Assembly: GCF_022376445.1 (NCBI RefSeq)
Contig: NW_025955008.1
Coordinates: 186,001 to 250,000, forward strand
Length of the DNA stretch: 64,000 nucleotides
Source: Fomitopsis serialis
Taxonomy: Eukaryota; Basidiomycota; Agaricomycetes; Polyporales; Fomitopsidaceae
Direction of reading: 5' to 3'
Positions 11,959-23,908 of the stretch are shown one piece after another (position 1 is the first letter of the stretch; the number at the start of each line of letters is the position of its first letter). Under the pieces are notes generated by a model that did no database searches, was not told the DNA's origin, and worked only from the letters and a program-made list of their open reading frames with translations. The position numbers and the translations under genes were made by a program.

Positions 11959-13892
11959 ATGACCGAAGACGCCGACTTGGAGTGTGAGTGGTCTTCCATA
12001 TCATCTGCCCTCCTGTGACTTCGAAATTGACGACATTTGGCGTCCCGCGATCTTCAGGAAAAGAGTATGTTGCCCCTCGTCGGGGTCTGTATCCTCAAAG
12101 GGCGCTGCCGCATCCCCATAGCGTTGCAAGGTGAACATTGAGAAGCTGATTCAGTGCGGAAAGCAGTATAGGCTGCGGTTCCCCGCGGTAGACGAAGCGA
12201 GGATGATGCGCAAGATCGACATGAGGGTCATGCCGGTGCTTTCTGTGATGTACCTGTTGACCTACTTCGACCGGTGACTCGGGTGAGTTCGTTCACGTGT
12301 CGCCGAACGAAGCGTTGACGCGTCTTCAGAATCATAGAACAAACGTAGGCAACGCTGTCCTGTTGGGGCTCAAAGACGACCCGAAGCTCGAAGGGACACA
12401 GTGCAACAGTGTCCTCGCTCGATCGTCCCCCAAGGATCTGAATGCGGTTCAGCTTCAGCCCTTGCATACTCCTTGACATCCCCTTCAATGCGCTTGTAAA
12501 AGGCTGAAGCCCCACGTACGTCGACCTTTGCGTCCAATCTCACTCAACACGAAGTGAACTCAGTGTCTGCGTCTATGTTCTTCCTGTCTGTGTGCCAAGG
12601 CTTGACGCAGAACCTTTCTGGGCTTGTTGCAGCGCGATCCTTCCTCGGTAGGTGTATCTATCCGTGAAGCGGCAGAAGCGCTTCTGATAACAGCCGCTGG
12701 ATGTGTTAGGTCTGGTCAGGGACGGTGTCATCCCCGCTTGCCTATGCCTCGTGCCAATGTGTACGTTCTAGTCTCTCGATGCGCGACGGCCCGTAGTCTT
12801 ATACTCAGGACCGTGTAGGTGGCACAGGCCAGCGAAAGCACAAAATGGGCACTCTTCTTCTCCTTAACAACCTCGTAGGCCGTAGCTCCTCGTTCCCCGG
12901 GTCCCTCTCCCATGGAACAGTGTTCTTGCAGAGTCCCACAGAAGGTAAGTACACTGATGTGCGCGGTGTCCGCTTTCTGTCCTTCTTCATCCCCGACTTC
13001 CCCGACTTCCCCGAGGAAGCAGGCAGGCTCTCGCCAGAGTGAGGCTTCGTCAAGGCGAGGCTTCCTGAAGACGTCGGTGTATCGCATCGGGACGACCCAC
13101 AAACTTCACGGTAGGTCTGCCAGTCGGGTTCAAGTTGTAGCGCCAGGTAGGATGTCTTGTGGACTTACGTCGCCTAGTCAAGATCACCATAGGCGGGTTC
13201 ATGTATCTCTGCCTCGTGTGTTCATGATACGGCTACGGTTCGCGTCAATAGCCTATCCCATTCACGCTCGCTGACAATTGGGATCACGCTCTTTATAGCA
13301 TACTTCTCCCCTGCAATCATCCAGACTTGACCATAGCAGCACTCGGATGCAGCTGATCTGCCCCCCCTGGGCGTGCGCCTTCGTCGTCGCAACGATATCG
13401 GACCACATCCGGCGCCGCTTCCTTTTCGCCGTCTCGTTCACGGCGCTTGCATTCACGGGCCACATAATGTTGCTTGTCGTGCATGACAACACGAACTTGC
13501 AGCACAGGGCACGCTATGCCGATTGCGATTATCGGTTCGGCATCGACTGTGAGTGCGGGCTCACTGACGCGGACTTGAATCGAGCCCGATACTCGTGACT
13601 AGTGGGTGGGCATCATCAAAGAGCAGAACAGTCTGGCAAGTCGGGTTTGGCAATCGTGCATCGCCCGATACTACTCTCGTGCGGAGCTCGTGCTGAAGAT
13701 ACTTTAGTTGGCGGAATCATCTATGTATAGCCACTCCTTCCCCGATACATAGCAGGCTACAGCGTCTGCATCGCCGCTACATGCATCGCTATCATCGCCT
13801 ATTGCGCCTACTATTACGACATCTCGCGCGAGAACCGAAGGAGGAAAGAGGACAGCAGTCGCGAGACGTCCTCCCGAGTCCGTGAACTCTGA
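11959..13892 (+). pseudogene. MFS transporter, anion:cation symporter (allantoate permease) type, frame-broken
   Basis: Pieces in order match this MFS family: start MTEDADLE; DEARMMRKIDMRVMPVLSVM then YLLTYFDR (TM1 and its Asp-Arg); NVGNAVLLGLKDD; LDIPFNALVK; CQGLTQNLSGLVAARSFLG; LGLVRDGVIPACLCLVPM; FIPDFPDFPEEAGRLSPE before the central loop; GFVKARLPEDVG; MQLICPPWACAFVVATISDH (TM8-9 region); and a C-terminal ACIAIIAYCAYYYDISRENR ending TGA at 890 of the 13.8 kb line (13890-13892). Breaks: an A run near 12497 is one base short, a TGA stands at 13040-13042 just after LSPE, and the frame slips near 13330. The family imports carboxylates, vitamins or allantoate by proton symport. It may be a decaying gene, or a gene with assembly errors; the in-frame stop favours decay. 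Confidence 0.65.
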
Positions 13893-15033
13893 AGACGAGA
13901 CAGGTGACTTGACGTCGAGACTATCTTTACTTGCTATGAGTCCCTTGCTCGAGCAAGGCTCTCTCGTCTGTAATTGTTGCCGGGCGCCTGAACACTTGTT
14001 TGCCTTGTCTTGCGCCCCGGACCCGTACCTGTCCGGGTACAGGGTTCGGGCGGGGTCAAGTACGGGCTGTGTAGATTATCCTGCATAGGGTGGGCAAGTG
14101 GTCGAGCAAGTGAGCTGGCGGGAAGTTGGGTGGACGGACAAGAAGGCGAGGACAAGTGGGCGAGAAGGCGAGGAAAAGCGGGCGAGAAGGCGAGCATCGG
14201 CGGGCACGTGGGTGAGCTGGCTAGAGGAGGAGCATGGGCCGGCAAGAACGAGCAGGAAAGACAGCCCGAGCGACTCGGAGCCAGTGAAACGGCGATAGGC
14301 CGAGTGGGCAATCAAGCAGGCCTGCAGGCTAGCTAGCAAGAGGGCAAGGGCAGGCAGGGAGCGGCGACGGAGGACAAGCAGACGAGAAGAACGACGAGAG
14401 TGGTCAAGCACTTTTCCGCTCTCAGGCTGCATTCGCTCGCTAAGTATCTTGGTTTGCGGCCAGTGGCATCTCGTGACGTACCCTTACGTGACATAATTGT
14501 TCCTTGCTCCGAGTCTCTTCTCAGTCGAGAGCGTTAGAAGTCCATGAATACTGCTGCAGATGTTGCTCTATAGGGCAATTGCTATACCGGTACCCTTATA
14601 ATATCTTCCTGCATCGGTCCCTCTGCGGGGTCGCTATTCCCTTGTGGGGTACAAAGCACTTGAATATGATTATACCGTATCCGAGGTGAGCAGCGCACTG
14701 TCCATTCTCACGGCGAACGCTGACCTGTGTCATCTGCAGGCAACTCGATCCCTGCGATCCCTCAGTCAGTGCGTCTCACAACATGTCCCTTGATTAAAGA
14801 TAGACGAATCATTCCCTCCGCTTACGCCGCAGGTCATGCACGCCCTCTGTTCCTGGCAGACTGCATGCGTATTCGGGTGTCATAGCGCTGTGAATACCCT
14901 ACCGTGTCCGTCTGTAGGATGACACCATACAGGTGTCCACCTACATAATAGAGTCGACGGTCCATCCGCAGACCAGCCCCTCTGACCTCGATAGCTCATC
15001 CTCGTCTCGGGCTCTCCAGTTCCGAATAACACG
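13893..15033. other. Intergenic, with G/A-rich imperfect repeat at about 14090-14420
   Basis: The plus strand at 14090-14420 is purine-rich, with GGGCGAGAAGGCGAG repeated near 14158 and 14183 and many GGCGAG/GGCAAG words. No gene supported. 14690-15030 would hold the sedolisin promoter; no strong TATA was found. Confidence 0.45.
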
Positions 15034-17528
15034 ATGCCGTCGCTGCGGTCCGCCTTGCTATGGGCCGTACTGGGTGCGCTCGCTGCCGCGGCGCCTGCGG
15101 AGTATACGCACAGGGTGAAGGAGACGGTGCACCCGCCCCGGGGTTGGAACGCCCTGCGCCCTGCGCCGCCCGCGCACACGATGGAGCTTCGCATCGGCCT
15201 GCCACAGCCCAAGTTCGCTGAGCTGGAGGAGCATCTGTACGCTGTGAGGTGCGTCTCGAGTTATCTACTGGACATGCATGCGCGAGCGAAGGTGCTGATT
15301 GGAATGTTGGTCGCGCGATATAGTGATCCGTCGAGTGAGAGGTACGGAGAGCACTTGTCGAAGGAAGACGTGGAGGCGCTCGTCGCGCCTCGTCCGGAGA
15401 GCGTGCAGTTGGTCGAGGAGTGGCTTGCGTCGCATGGTCTCTTGAGTGACGCGTTGTCGCGGTCCCCCGCTGGCGACTGGGTCACTGTCAGGGTGCCTGT
15501 CTCGTTGGCGGAGACAATGTTGGACACTGTAAGCTATGGCTCCGTCTTCAAGCATGTCTGATAATGCTCACATGTCGCCTAGACCTACCATGTGTGGGCG
15601 CACACCGCCAGCGGCGATTCGCTCGTCCGCACGACGTCGTACAGCCTTCCGGAGTACCTGCACGACCACATCGAGGTCGTCCAGCCCACCACCATGTTCT
15701 CCCGCTTCACTCCGATGCGGACCACTTACCGCTCCTTCCGCGCAAACACCGCTATTCCTCAGTCAGACGGCGCTAGGATCGCCGTGCCCAGCGCTTCCGG
15801 GGGGCAAGTCGCCGCAAGTTGCAACGGGACCATCACCCCGGAGTGCTTGCTGGAGCTGTACAACGCGACAGGGTACACGCCGCAGGTGCCCGGGGAGAAC
15901 AAAATCGCTGTGACGGGCTACTTGGAGCAGTACGCGAACTACGCAGATTACTATCAGTTTTTGGGAGAGGAGGTGTCATATGCTGCTAACAGCACGTTCT
16001 CGGTGGTCTATATCAATGGTGAGAGCAGTCCGTGGTCGATCTTTTGCTGTAACTTAGCCATCACTACGTTCGTAGGTGGACTTAACAACCAGACACCGGC
16101 TGATGCTGGGATTGAAGCGAACTTGGGTAGGAAATGTATTGACGCTGTGAAATCTGCGACTAAACCGGGAGGTCAGATACACAATATGCGTTCAGCCTTA
16201 CGTACCCGACGCCGGGAACGTTCTACACGACTGGCGGGAGCCCGCCTTTCATCCCTGATGATCTCGAGCCTACGGACTCAAATGAGCCATACATGCAGGC
16301 GAGTGGCTGGTCCTAGGTACTTGTGCGAAGTTTTTCAACTTGGGACCTGACGCATTTGTAGTGGCTCGAATACGTGCTCTCTGCAGAGGACCTGCCACAG
16401 TCGATCTCCACCAGCTACGAAGACGACGAGCAGACCGGTACGATGTTTTTCTAGTGATGGTGTAACTGTACTTCATAGGGTTCTGCAGTCCCGTACAGCT
16501 ATGCGACGCGCGTCTGCGCAGAGTTCGCGCAGCTTGGTGTGTATGCGACGTTGATCCCCGTGTGGACACGATCGCTGACCCAAGATTTCTTAGGTGCCCG
16601 AGGGATCTCGATTATGTTCGGCTCCGGAGACGCGGGTGTGGGCGACGGTGACCCGGACCCGGCTACCCAGGAGTGCTACAGCAACGATGGTCGCAACGTG
16701 ACGATGTTCATACCCGGATTCCCAGCTAGCTGCCCTTAGTGAGAATCCATTCTGCTGGCCACAGTGTGCACTAACAGATGCTTGTCAGCGTCACGGCTGT
16801 GGGAGCGACTTCGGGGGTGCCAGAGATTGCGGCGTGGTTCTCTGGCGGTGGGTTCAGCAACTACGTGCGTGAGGCTTTGGTGTTACTGGTCTTGGGGACG
16901 CGCTGAATCGTCTGTCTAGTTCGCTCGACCATCCTACCAGGACACTGCGGTGACGAAGTACCTCGGCGAGCTGGCTCCAGGGACGTATGCGGGTCTGTAT
17001 AACGCGTGAGTAGTGAGGTGCCAGTGATGATAGGATAGCTCGCACACAGACTGATATCTCGCTCTCCGAAGGTCTGGCCGAGTGTGTCATTCTCTCCATA
17101 ACATCTAAGCAGTTCCACTGACGATCCAACAGGCCTACCCTGACGTCTCTGCTGAGGGCGTCGATTTCACTATTGTATGGGACGCGGAAACTGGCCTCGT
17201 CGACGGGACCTCCTGCTCCACGCCCACGTTCACAGCATTCGTGTCCCTACTCAATGACGCGCGCATCGCCAGCGGGAAGTTCCCACTTGGCTTCCTCAAT
17301 CCATTGATTTATTCGCTCAACGCGCAGACGACAACGGGGTTCAACGATATCACTGTCGGTAACAACCCGGGGTGTGGTACAGAGGGCTTTAACGTGAGGT
17401 TGATTGTGTGATGTCAGTGAAGGGTTTACTCATTGAATTGTGACTAGGCAACCATAGGATGGGATCCTGTCACTGGGTGGGGCACGCCCAACTTTGGCGT
17501 TCTGAAAGAACTTGTCCTGGGTGCGTGA
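15034..17528 (+). CDS. Secreted sedolisin (tripeptidyl-peptidase-type serine protease, S53)
   Basis: Thirteen exons fit in phase (603 aa): 15034-15248, 15324-15528, 15583-16018, 16076-16126, 16177-16298, 16362-16437, 16489-16536, 16594-16738, 16789-16864, 16920-17005, 17072-17081, 17133-17393, 17448-17528. N-terminus [20 protein letters not shown] is a signal peptide; a Pro-kumamolisin activation domain follows ([19 protein letters not shown]). Catalytic Glu and Asp are in IEANLDTQYAF, with the Asp codon split across exons 4-5. The oxyanion Asp lies in [11 protein letters not shown], and Ser in [10 protein letters not shown]. The Ca-binding end has [20 protein letters not shown]. Such enzymes release tripeptides from proteins at acidic pH outside the cell. 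Exon 5 ends at a GC donor (CAG|GCGAGT), and exon 11 is only 10 nt (encoding SGR before AYPDVSAEG). Lies convergent to a sugar porter. Confidence 0.93.
17072..17081 (+). other. 10-nt microexon of the sedolisin gene
   Basis: GTCTGGCCGA is bounded by CTCTCCGAAG acceptor and GTGTGTCATT donor. It completes the split Ala codon and supplies SGR, the residues that normally precede the YPDVSA motif in fungal sedolisins. Skipping it would break the frame. Confidence 0.8.
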
Positions 17529-18067
17529 CGTTTGGATTCTCGAACGCGCTGTGGTAAAGAGTAGAAAATATGGTGTAATAAGTGCTCGCTAGCGCTGCTG
17601 ATACTTAGTATTACTACAGCGGTCCCGGATCCGGACACCATGCCAGTACCTCAATGTTTCGATAGTGGAAGAGACTCTCGCCTCCCTGACCAAAGACTTG
17701 CGCGAGTAAGATAGCGCCGCCCTTCTTGGCGGCATTTCGAGTTAGGGAACATGGCTGAAATATAAAGCTTCAGGTCTCATTTTCTTGCACCGTGCATTTA
17801 GGAAGGTTCATGATCAGCACAAGCACTGCGGAATATCAGACTCGCCGAGTCGCATCCTAGTCATTCACCCTCGATAGCAAGTATTACGAAGCGCAGACGA
17901 TACCAGTACATCCCTAGAGGATACAATCGCAAGTACCAAGCGTCAAGACATGGATCATCGCAGTCACGTTCGTTACAACACTGTCCATCGCTTCCAAGGA
18001 CATCGTGTATCTGTATCATTAATTTCCTATGCCCCAGCGACGCTGGCAATACATTCCGCGACACATG
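17529..18067. other. Convergent 3' intergenic region
   Basis: Lies between the ends of the sedolisin (+) and sugar porter (-) genes. No gene or clear hairpin found. Confidence 0.5.
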
Positions 18068-20462
18068 TCATGAACTTGCAATCTCCTGCGCAGGCACAGG
18101 CAGATCCTCCTCCTCGATCACGTACGTGCCGAACTTGCGTGGCGCGACCTTGCGCTCGAACATCGTGTCCAGCCTTTCACATCGCGTCAACCCCCGCCAA
18201 CCATCGACACAGCGGAAAAGGGCACTCACTCGTCAACGGTCCGGTTCTTGGTCTCGGGGATGTAGAAGTATCCCCACGCCGTGCCGATCGCGCAGAGCCC
18301 GCCAAAGATGAAGCCGACCTTCCCGCCGAGGTTCGCCTCGTCCGGGGTCACCCTGGCGCAGGCGCATCACGACTTAGTGCATGGAGAAACGGGCGTGCGA
18401 TGGGAAGGACGTACAGGTACGGGATGATGATGTTCATGACCATACCGCAGAGCGAATTGACGAGGATACCAATGCCAACCGTCTTGGAGCGCAGCTTCGC
18501 GGAGGAGACTTCGGCGAAGATGACGTACCCGAGTGGGCCCCTGATATGTCGTGGTCAGCTATATGCACCGCATACGTTGAATCAGTCTACTCACAATCCG
18601 AGTTGATAGATGAAGTTGTAGATGATCGTCTAGTCAGCAGCGATTCGTTAGCATGCGCAGTGGTATGAGGGTAGGAGGACGCGGAGCACGTACGAAGGAC
18701 GCCATCGCCCACTTCGCGCTCTGGTTATTCGACGGGATGGCGAGGAAGCCGATGAGGAAGAGCACGATCGTGCTCGCGAACATCGTCCAGTTGAACATAG
18801 ATCGCCGGCCGACCTTGTTCACCGTGTAGAAGTTGATCAGGTTGCCCGCGACCTTGGAGTGCACATAGAGATTATCAAACAAGACTAGATGGGGAAGGTG
18901 AGGGGGCTTACACCAATGCCAGTCACGCCAACGCCGAGCCGGAACGCGTTGCTGTCCTGGAATCCGGCGAGCTCGAAGAAGTACGTGCTGTATCCCAGGA
19001 CGAATACCACGCCTATTTCTCGGTCAGCGATCCATTCAACCTATCAAATGTCAATCATCTCCTCACCTGCCGCCTGCTGCAGAACGAACACCATACACGC
19101 AATCATCGTCCGCCTGCCATTCACCCCTGCTGCGCATCAGCCTCCCGCCCACCTTCAATACACACCACATCACCAGCTCACCTCTGAAGCAATCCGCATA
19201 CGTCGAGTTCGCCGCGAAGCTGTCCTCGAGCGCGATCGTGTCCTGGATTTGCCGGAGCTGCATGTCGACGTCCGACGAGCCGTCCGAGAGGCGCACGAGG
19301 ATCCCGCGCGCATCGTCCTTCCGGCCCCTGCGCACGAGCCACCACGGCGACTCGGGCGCGAAGGGGAGGCCAATGAGCAGGATGACCGGGAAGATCCATT
19401 GGAGGGCGCTGCACCCAAGTGGGGTCAGTACGTGATGAAGTGAGAGGATTAGGACTCACAAGGGTAGCCTATATGCGTATGAGGACGTCCAGCTGCCTGT
19501 GCCTTCAATGACGCCGTTCGACATCCTTCGCCGGGGTCATCAGAGTGGCCCGATGCCATGTGCTATGTAGAACTCACAATTGTCCGACTGTGGAAAGAGA
19601 CGGCGGCGTGAGCTGAGGTCCGGGCCAGCGATAGAGTGCAGTACTCACGAACGATCCAGAGGTTCACCGATGACGTCGTGATACCACGCAGCGCCAGGGG
19701 CGACACCTCGGCACAGTACGAGCTTGCCCCGGAGACGTACATGCCTGGGCGGAGTGCATCAGACTCAGTTTTGCATAGACCAGGGACTGCGAGGACGCTT
19801 ACCCAAGGCATACCCGTTGACTAGTTTCCCGACGATGAGCTGCGCGTTCTTGTGCGGGTACGTGAAGAATTGGATGAAAATGCCCACGATGGACACAATG
19901 CAGCAAACACCCATTGCACCTCTCCGTCTGTGCATTGTCGCGCGCGCATTCAGCACCGTACATTTGCTGGTATAGAATCCTGAGCGCTCACCCGAGCTTA
20001 TCAGAGACATAGCCCAGGGACAGGCCACCAAACATGCCGCCAATGGAGCTGACACTGTTGAAGGCGCTCTGCCATTGCGCCGCAAGTATGTATTCTCCTG
20101 CGCCTCCGCTGTAGAAGCCGAAGTCCCGACGGAAAGACGGTACACTGAGCAGACCGCCTCCGACCTACACAGCACGAGTGAGTGACCTGCGAGATGCCCG
20201 TGCAGTGCGTGCTCACTTGAGAGTCATAGCCCCACAGCAGCGCGCCCATGCACATGAACAGACACCAAAGCGTCGCCTGCCAGTACACCCGGACCGCCTG
20301 CCATGGCGTGTACGCCTTCTCCGACGCGGCAGCGTGCGCGAGCGCTGTCAGGTTGCTGTATGGCGGCGGTTTCCCCTTGTCGATGCTCGCCGCGTCCTCG
20401 ACGTGCTCGGGCCCATGGTTGACTTTCTCGGGCTCGTGGTCGTCTTTCTCGGGGTGCGCCAT
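18068..20462 (-). CDS. MFS sugar porter, alpha-glucoside/maltose:H+ symporter type
   Basis: Starts MAHPEKDDHEPEKVNHGPEH at 20462 and ends QEIASS at 18068, with about ten short introns. In order: acidic N-terminus; TM1 with WCLFMCMGALLWGYDSQ; GGLLSVPSFRRDFGF; loop 2 motif DKLG-RR (intron inside the motif); QLIVGKLVNGYALG; SYCAEVSPLALRG; ALQWIFPVILLIGLPFAPES with PESPWWL (usual PESPRWL); VNGRRTMIACMVFVLQQAAG (QQ sugar-binding region); KVGRRSMF; and PETKNRTVDELD at the end of TM12. These are hallmark signatures of sugar/H+ symporters of the fungal MAL/alpha-glucoside group. It sits in the plasma membrane with 12 TMs. The Trp in PESPWWL replaces the common Arg. Its neighbours (sedolisin, proline iminopeptidase) suggest nutrient acquisition. 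Confidence 0.92.
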
Positions 20463-20709
20463 CTCACCTTGGCCGTGCGAGCGCGAGTGCGGGTACGGGG
20501 ACAGTAGGCACCTGCGAATGCGGGGAAGGTGTGTCGAAACGCGGGGTGGGAACCGTCCCCGGAGGCTCTTATGCTCGGGTGTGGGGAGGCGAGACGAGAG
20601 TGGGCGCGGACGCCGGACGTGTGATGGTGTATGAAAGATGGTTCCTGCAGACCCGGCTCGTCCACAGGCATATCGGGGCACGGCGCGGTGTTGGAGGACG
20701 TCGCCGTCG

Positions 20710-21165
20710 TCACAAGGCCCAGACGCACATGCAGCCTGTCCATTCCGGACGAGTCGCGCTGCGGCGAGAGGGCCACCTGACAGGCTCGCGTCCGTCCATG
20801 ATGGAGATTGTGAGCCCGCGTCCGTCTATTCTCATGCGTAGCGCCTCGACGGCCTCTAGAAGCGCACATTCAGCCCTTGTGATTCGCTCCTGGGCATCAG
20901 CCTCTGTCAAGTTGTGTTAGAGTTCCGTTCACCATCCGAATCTGAGAGCAAATCACCGTAAGGCTCTTCATTGCACGAGGAGTGGAATTGACGACGCGGA
21001 GGCGCATTCTGCTGCTCAGGATGCTGCACAGCCTTGCGACACGGGCTTTCACACTGGTCGGGTCTTCCGACGGCAGAAGCTGCAACATTCCCGTATGCCT
21101 GTCAATGCCTCACTCTCCGGTCGGCTCATAGACATACCAGCAGGTCTTGACTAGCCCAATGCATT
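20710..21165 (-). CDS. Small three-exon protein, 113 aa, unknown
   Basis: Joining 21139-21165, 20957-21079 and 20710-20901 with consensus introns (GTATGT...TTGCAG, GTGATT...ACAGAG) gives one open frame: MHWASQDLL, LLPSEDPTSVKARVARLCSI, LSSRMRLRVVNSTPRAMKSL and ADAQERITRAECALLEAVEA, ending GCMCVWAL. It is predicted helical, with no TM. A TAG lies just upstream of the ATG in frame. It is divergent from the proline iminopeptidase gene (430 bp apart). No family recognised; the acceptor of intron 2 (CAGAG) was chosen for phase. Could be spurious. Confidence 0.4.
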
Positions 21166-21594
21166 CCAGCCGTACCGCAGGTCCGTCCCGGCTGCTACGT
21201 CCGATAGGGATCGTACGAACGGCGCCTGCGCTCGAGGAGTTCTCCTTATATTCAGCCTGGATACAGCAGCCTGGCTGTGAACATATGATATGTCGAGATT
21301 CAGCCAGGAAAGTGGGCTTGGACGAGAGAGCGAAGAGTAGCAGTGGGAGCGAGAGACAGAGTACTGCGATCGGTAGATGATCGAGGTGCACAAGTCCGAG
21401 TCGTCGCCGGGAAAGGAAGGCGTCTAATAGTAAGTATGATCGCGATCTCACGATACAACCCCGTCCTCCTCGCTCGCACTGGCAGAGGCTCTCGGTCCGA
21501 CCCACTGAGACTCACAGCCCCAATACATTCCTCAGGGCCCGCCCGTCTCCCCAGACCTCTACTACAAGCCAGACTCCACTCGCCTCAACGCAAC
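21166..21594. other. Divergent promoter region before proline iminopeptidase
   Basis: Holds AATATAAGG on the minus strand at about 21245, a possible TATA element for the small minus-strand gene, and a C-rich stretch at 21530-21590 before the iminopeptidase ATG. Confidence 0.4.
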
Positions 21595-23431
21595 ATGAGC
21601 CAGAACCTCGAGGGATCGCGACGCGCGCCGAAGATGTACCCGCCCATCGAGCCGTACGAGACGGGGAAGCTGAAGGTCTCGGACCTGCATACGCTCTAGT
21701 ACGTCCAATATCAACTGATGTGCGTGATTAGTCTCAATGGAGGGGTGCAGCTATGAAGTGAGCGGCAACCCCAAGGGCAACCCAGGTACGCGTCTCCACG
21801 TCGCGGAACGCTCGTGTGGCTGCTACTAATCCGATGTTGTCGAAGTCGTTTTCCTTCATGGTAAGTCGCCTTTGAGAATAGTCAATAGATGCAGAGTCTT
21901 ACGGTGCATCATAGGTGGTCCTGGAAATGGTACAGATGCGAAAGATCGCGCCTACTTCAACCCCGAGAAGTACAAGGTATGTCTGTCCCACAGCTCCTCT
22001 CGGCACTCACTACTGACATGGAACCCAGATCGTACTCTTCGACCAAAGAGGCTCGGGAAAGTCAACACCGTAGGTTCATTCACAACAGTTTGAGTCATCG
22101 CCTCATCGTCCGACAGCACCGCGTCTCTGGAGGAGAACACCACCTGGGACCTGGTGAAGGACATGGAGAAGCTCCGCGAACAGCTCAAGATCGACAAGTG
22201 GAACGTCTTTGGAGGATCGTGGGTACGTGTCTGCGGATGTCTGTATCGCCGTCACGCCGTCTCATGCGTTGCACAGGGATCGACCTTGGCCCTGGCTTAC
22301 TCGGAGAGCCACCCCGACCGCGTGAAGTCGCTCGTACTTCGGTATGTCCAAGCTGTCCGAGTCCGGGGTCAATGAATATGCCATTAACAGCTCCATCGTG
22401 CAGCGGGATATTCACTTTGCGCAAAAGGTGAAATGAGACATTTCGGAGAATATGGATGGATTCTGATTCCTTCAGCGAGCTCCGCTTCTTCTACCAAGAA
22501 GGCACCTCCCATCTCTTCCCAGACGCATGGTGAGCCATCTGCCCTCCGCATCACTCCAGCTCCTCCATCGACCTGACATCCGACTCGACGCAGGGAAGAA
22601 TACATCGCGCCCATCCCTGAGCCCGAGCGGCAAGACATGGTCACGGCGTATCACGCGCAGCTCAACTCCGCCGACGAAGAGGTGAGCCTGCGCGCCGCGA
22701 AGGCATGGTCCAAGTGGGAGTACGTCCCCTCGTCCTTCCCTGCGACGGGGGCGTAAATCTGATTGCGGAAGTGTGCAGGATGGCGACGTCAAAGCTGTAT
22801 GTCGACCCGGCGCAGCTTGCGCACGTCGAGGACGATAAGTGGGCGACGTGAGTGTCGGTGGCCCTGCGACTCTGTCAGATCGTAAGAAGTTGATCGGTCG
22901 TCTGGTTGTGTCCGTAGCGCGTTTGCGAAGATCGAGAATCACTACTTCGTCAATGATGTAAGTATCAGCATTCTCTGCTTCGTAGCCTGTGGACGGTACA
23001 TATTGACGGTTCTTGGGCAGGGCTTCATGCGGGACGGCCAGCTGCTGGAGAAGCAAGAGATCGACAAGATGTGCGTACCAGTATCAACTTCTGACTAACG
23101 ACAGAATTTGACATCGCCCCCCAGCCGCCACATCCCGTGCATCGTCGTGCAAGGGCGGTACGACGTGGTCTGCCCGGTACGCGTGCCACCACATCACACG
23201 TCTTGTACACTTCTAACATCAGTCTCTGTCACACAGGCAACCACGGCGTATGATCTCAAGAAGGTGCGCCTTACGTTCTCACTCTGAATTCTCCAAAGCA
23301 TGACTGATAGTGTTTGGCAGGTCTGGCCGGAGATCACGCTGCACATCGTCCCCGACGCGGGGCACTCCGCGCGAGAGCCGGGGACGTCGAAACTGCTCGT
23401 CGAGGCAGCGGACAAGTTCGCTGATCTCTGA
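21595..23431 (+). CDS. Proline iminopeptidase (alpha/beta hydrolase, S33)
   Basis: Starts MSQNLEGSRRAPKMYPPIEP at the ATG of 21595 and ends EAADKFADL with TGA at 23429, with about a dozen short introns. Key features in order: VVFLHGGPGNGTDAKDRAYF (HGGPG oxyanion motif), IVLFDQRGSGKSTP (DQRGxGxS), nucleophile elbow FGGSWGSTLALAYS (GGSWG, catalytic Ser), RGIFTLRKSELRFFYQEG (intron after the Arg codon start), catalytic Asp in VVQGRYDVVCP and His in VPDAGHSAREP. This is the full set for the enzyme that removes N-terminal proline from peptides, usually cytosolic. Length about 320 aa is normal. The HGGPG is followed by NGT rather than the usual GGT/GCS. With the sedolisin nearby it may finish peptide breakdown. 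Confidence 0.93.
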
Positions 23432-23908
23432 GCTGGAGCAGGGCTTATCCAGGCTGATACGATGAAGGGGAGGCTGGATATACAAGCTTGGATGTAAAGT
23501 AAGTTAGCACTGTACTCGGATGCGGTTCAAATTGTACGATATGCATCAGGTCGTGACGCTTCTCAAGTCGCCGTGTTTGGTGGTCTGGTGCTGAGGGGTT
23601 GTCAAAGTTCGACTAAGTGTCCCGCATGCTGCTCGCCAACAAGACGGGCGGTGGCCATCATACCTACGAAGAGGATTACGAGCAATCCGGGCATTTGGTT
23701 CAATGGCCACTAGTCGCTGCTGTCGTCATATAAGTACTCCCATCAGTCTCACGCCCGCCCATAGCAATCAGTGCCGGCAAGCGCAGAGAGCGTTTTCCTC
23801 AACTCTTCTCTCTTGCTTGAAGGTGAGTATTAGCCCATCATTGTTGCAGGACTTTGATCACGGTAGCTAACTCATAGTGCTCTGTACAGGACAGTTATCC
23901 AAGACACC
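23432..23908. promoter_or_regulatory. Promoter and 5'-UTR intron of the first MYND gene
   Basis: CATATAAG at 23727-23734 is a TATA element. The transcript leader carries an intron (GTGAGTATTAG...CTGTACAG) ending just before the ATG at 23909. The part from about 23730 on is repeated before the second copy at about 25315. Confidence 0.6.

Noticed and set aside
14010..14336. Frames over the G/A-rich repeat
   Set aside because: Composition-driven, repetitive and without splice or domain support on either strand.
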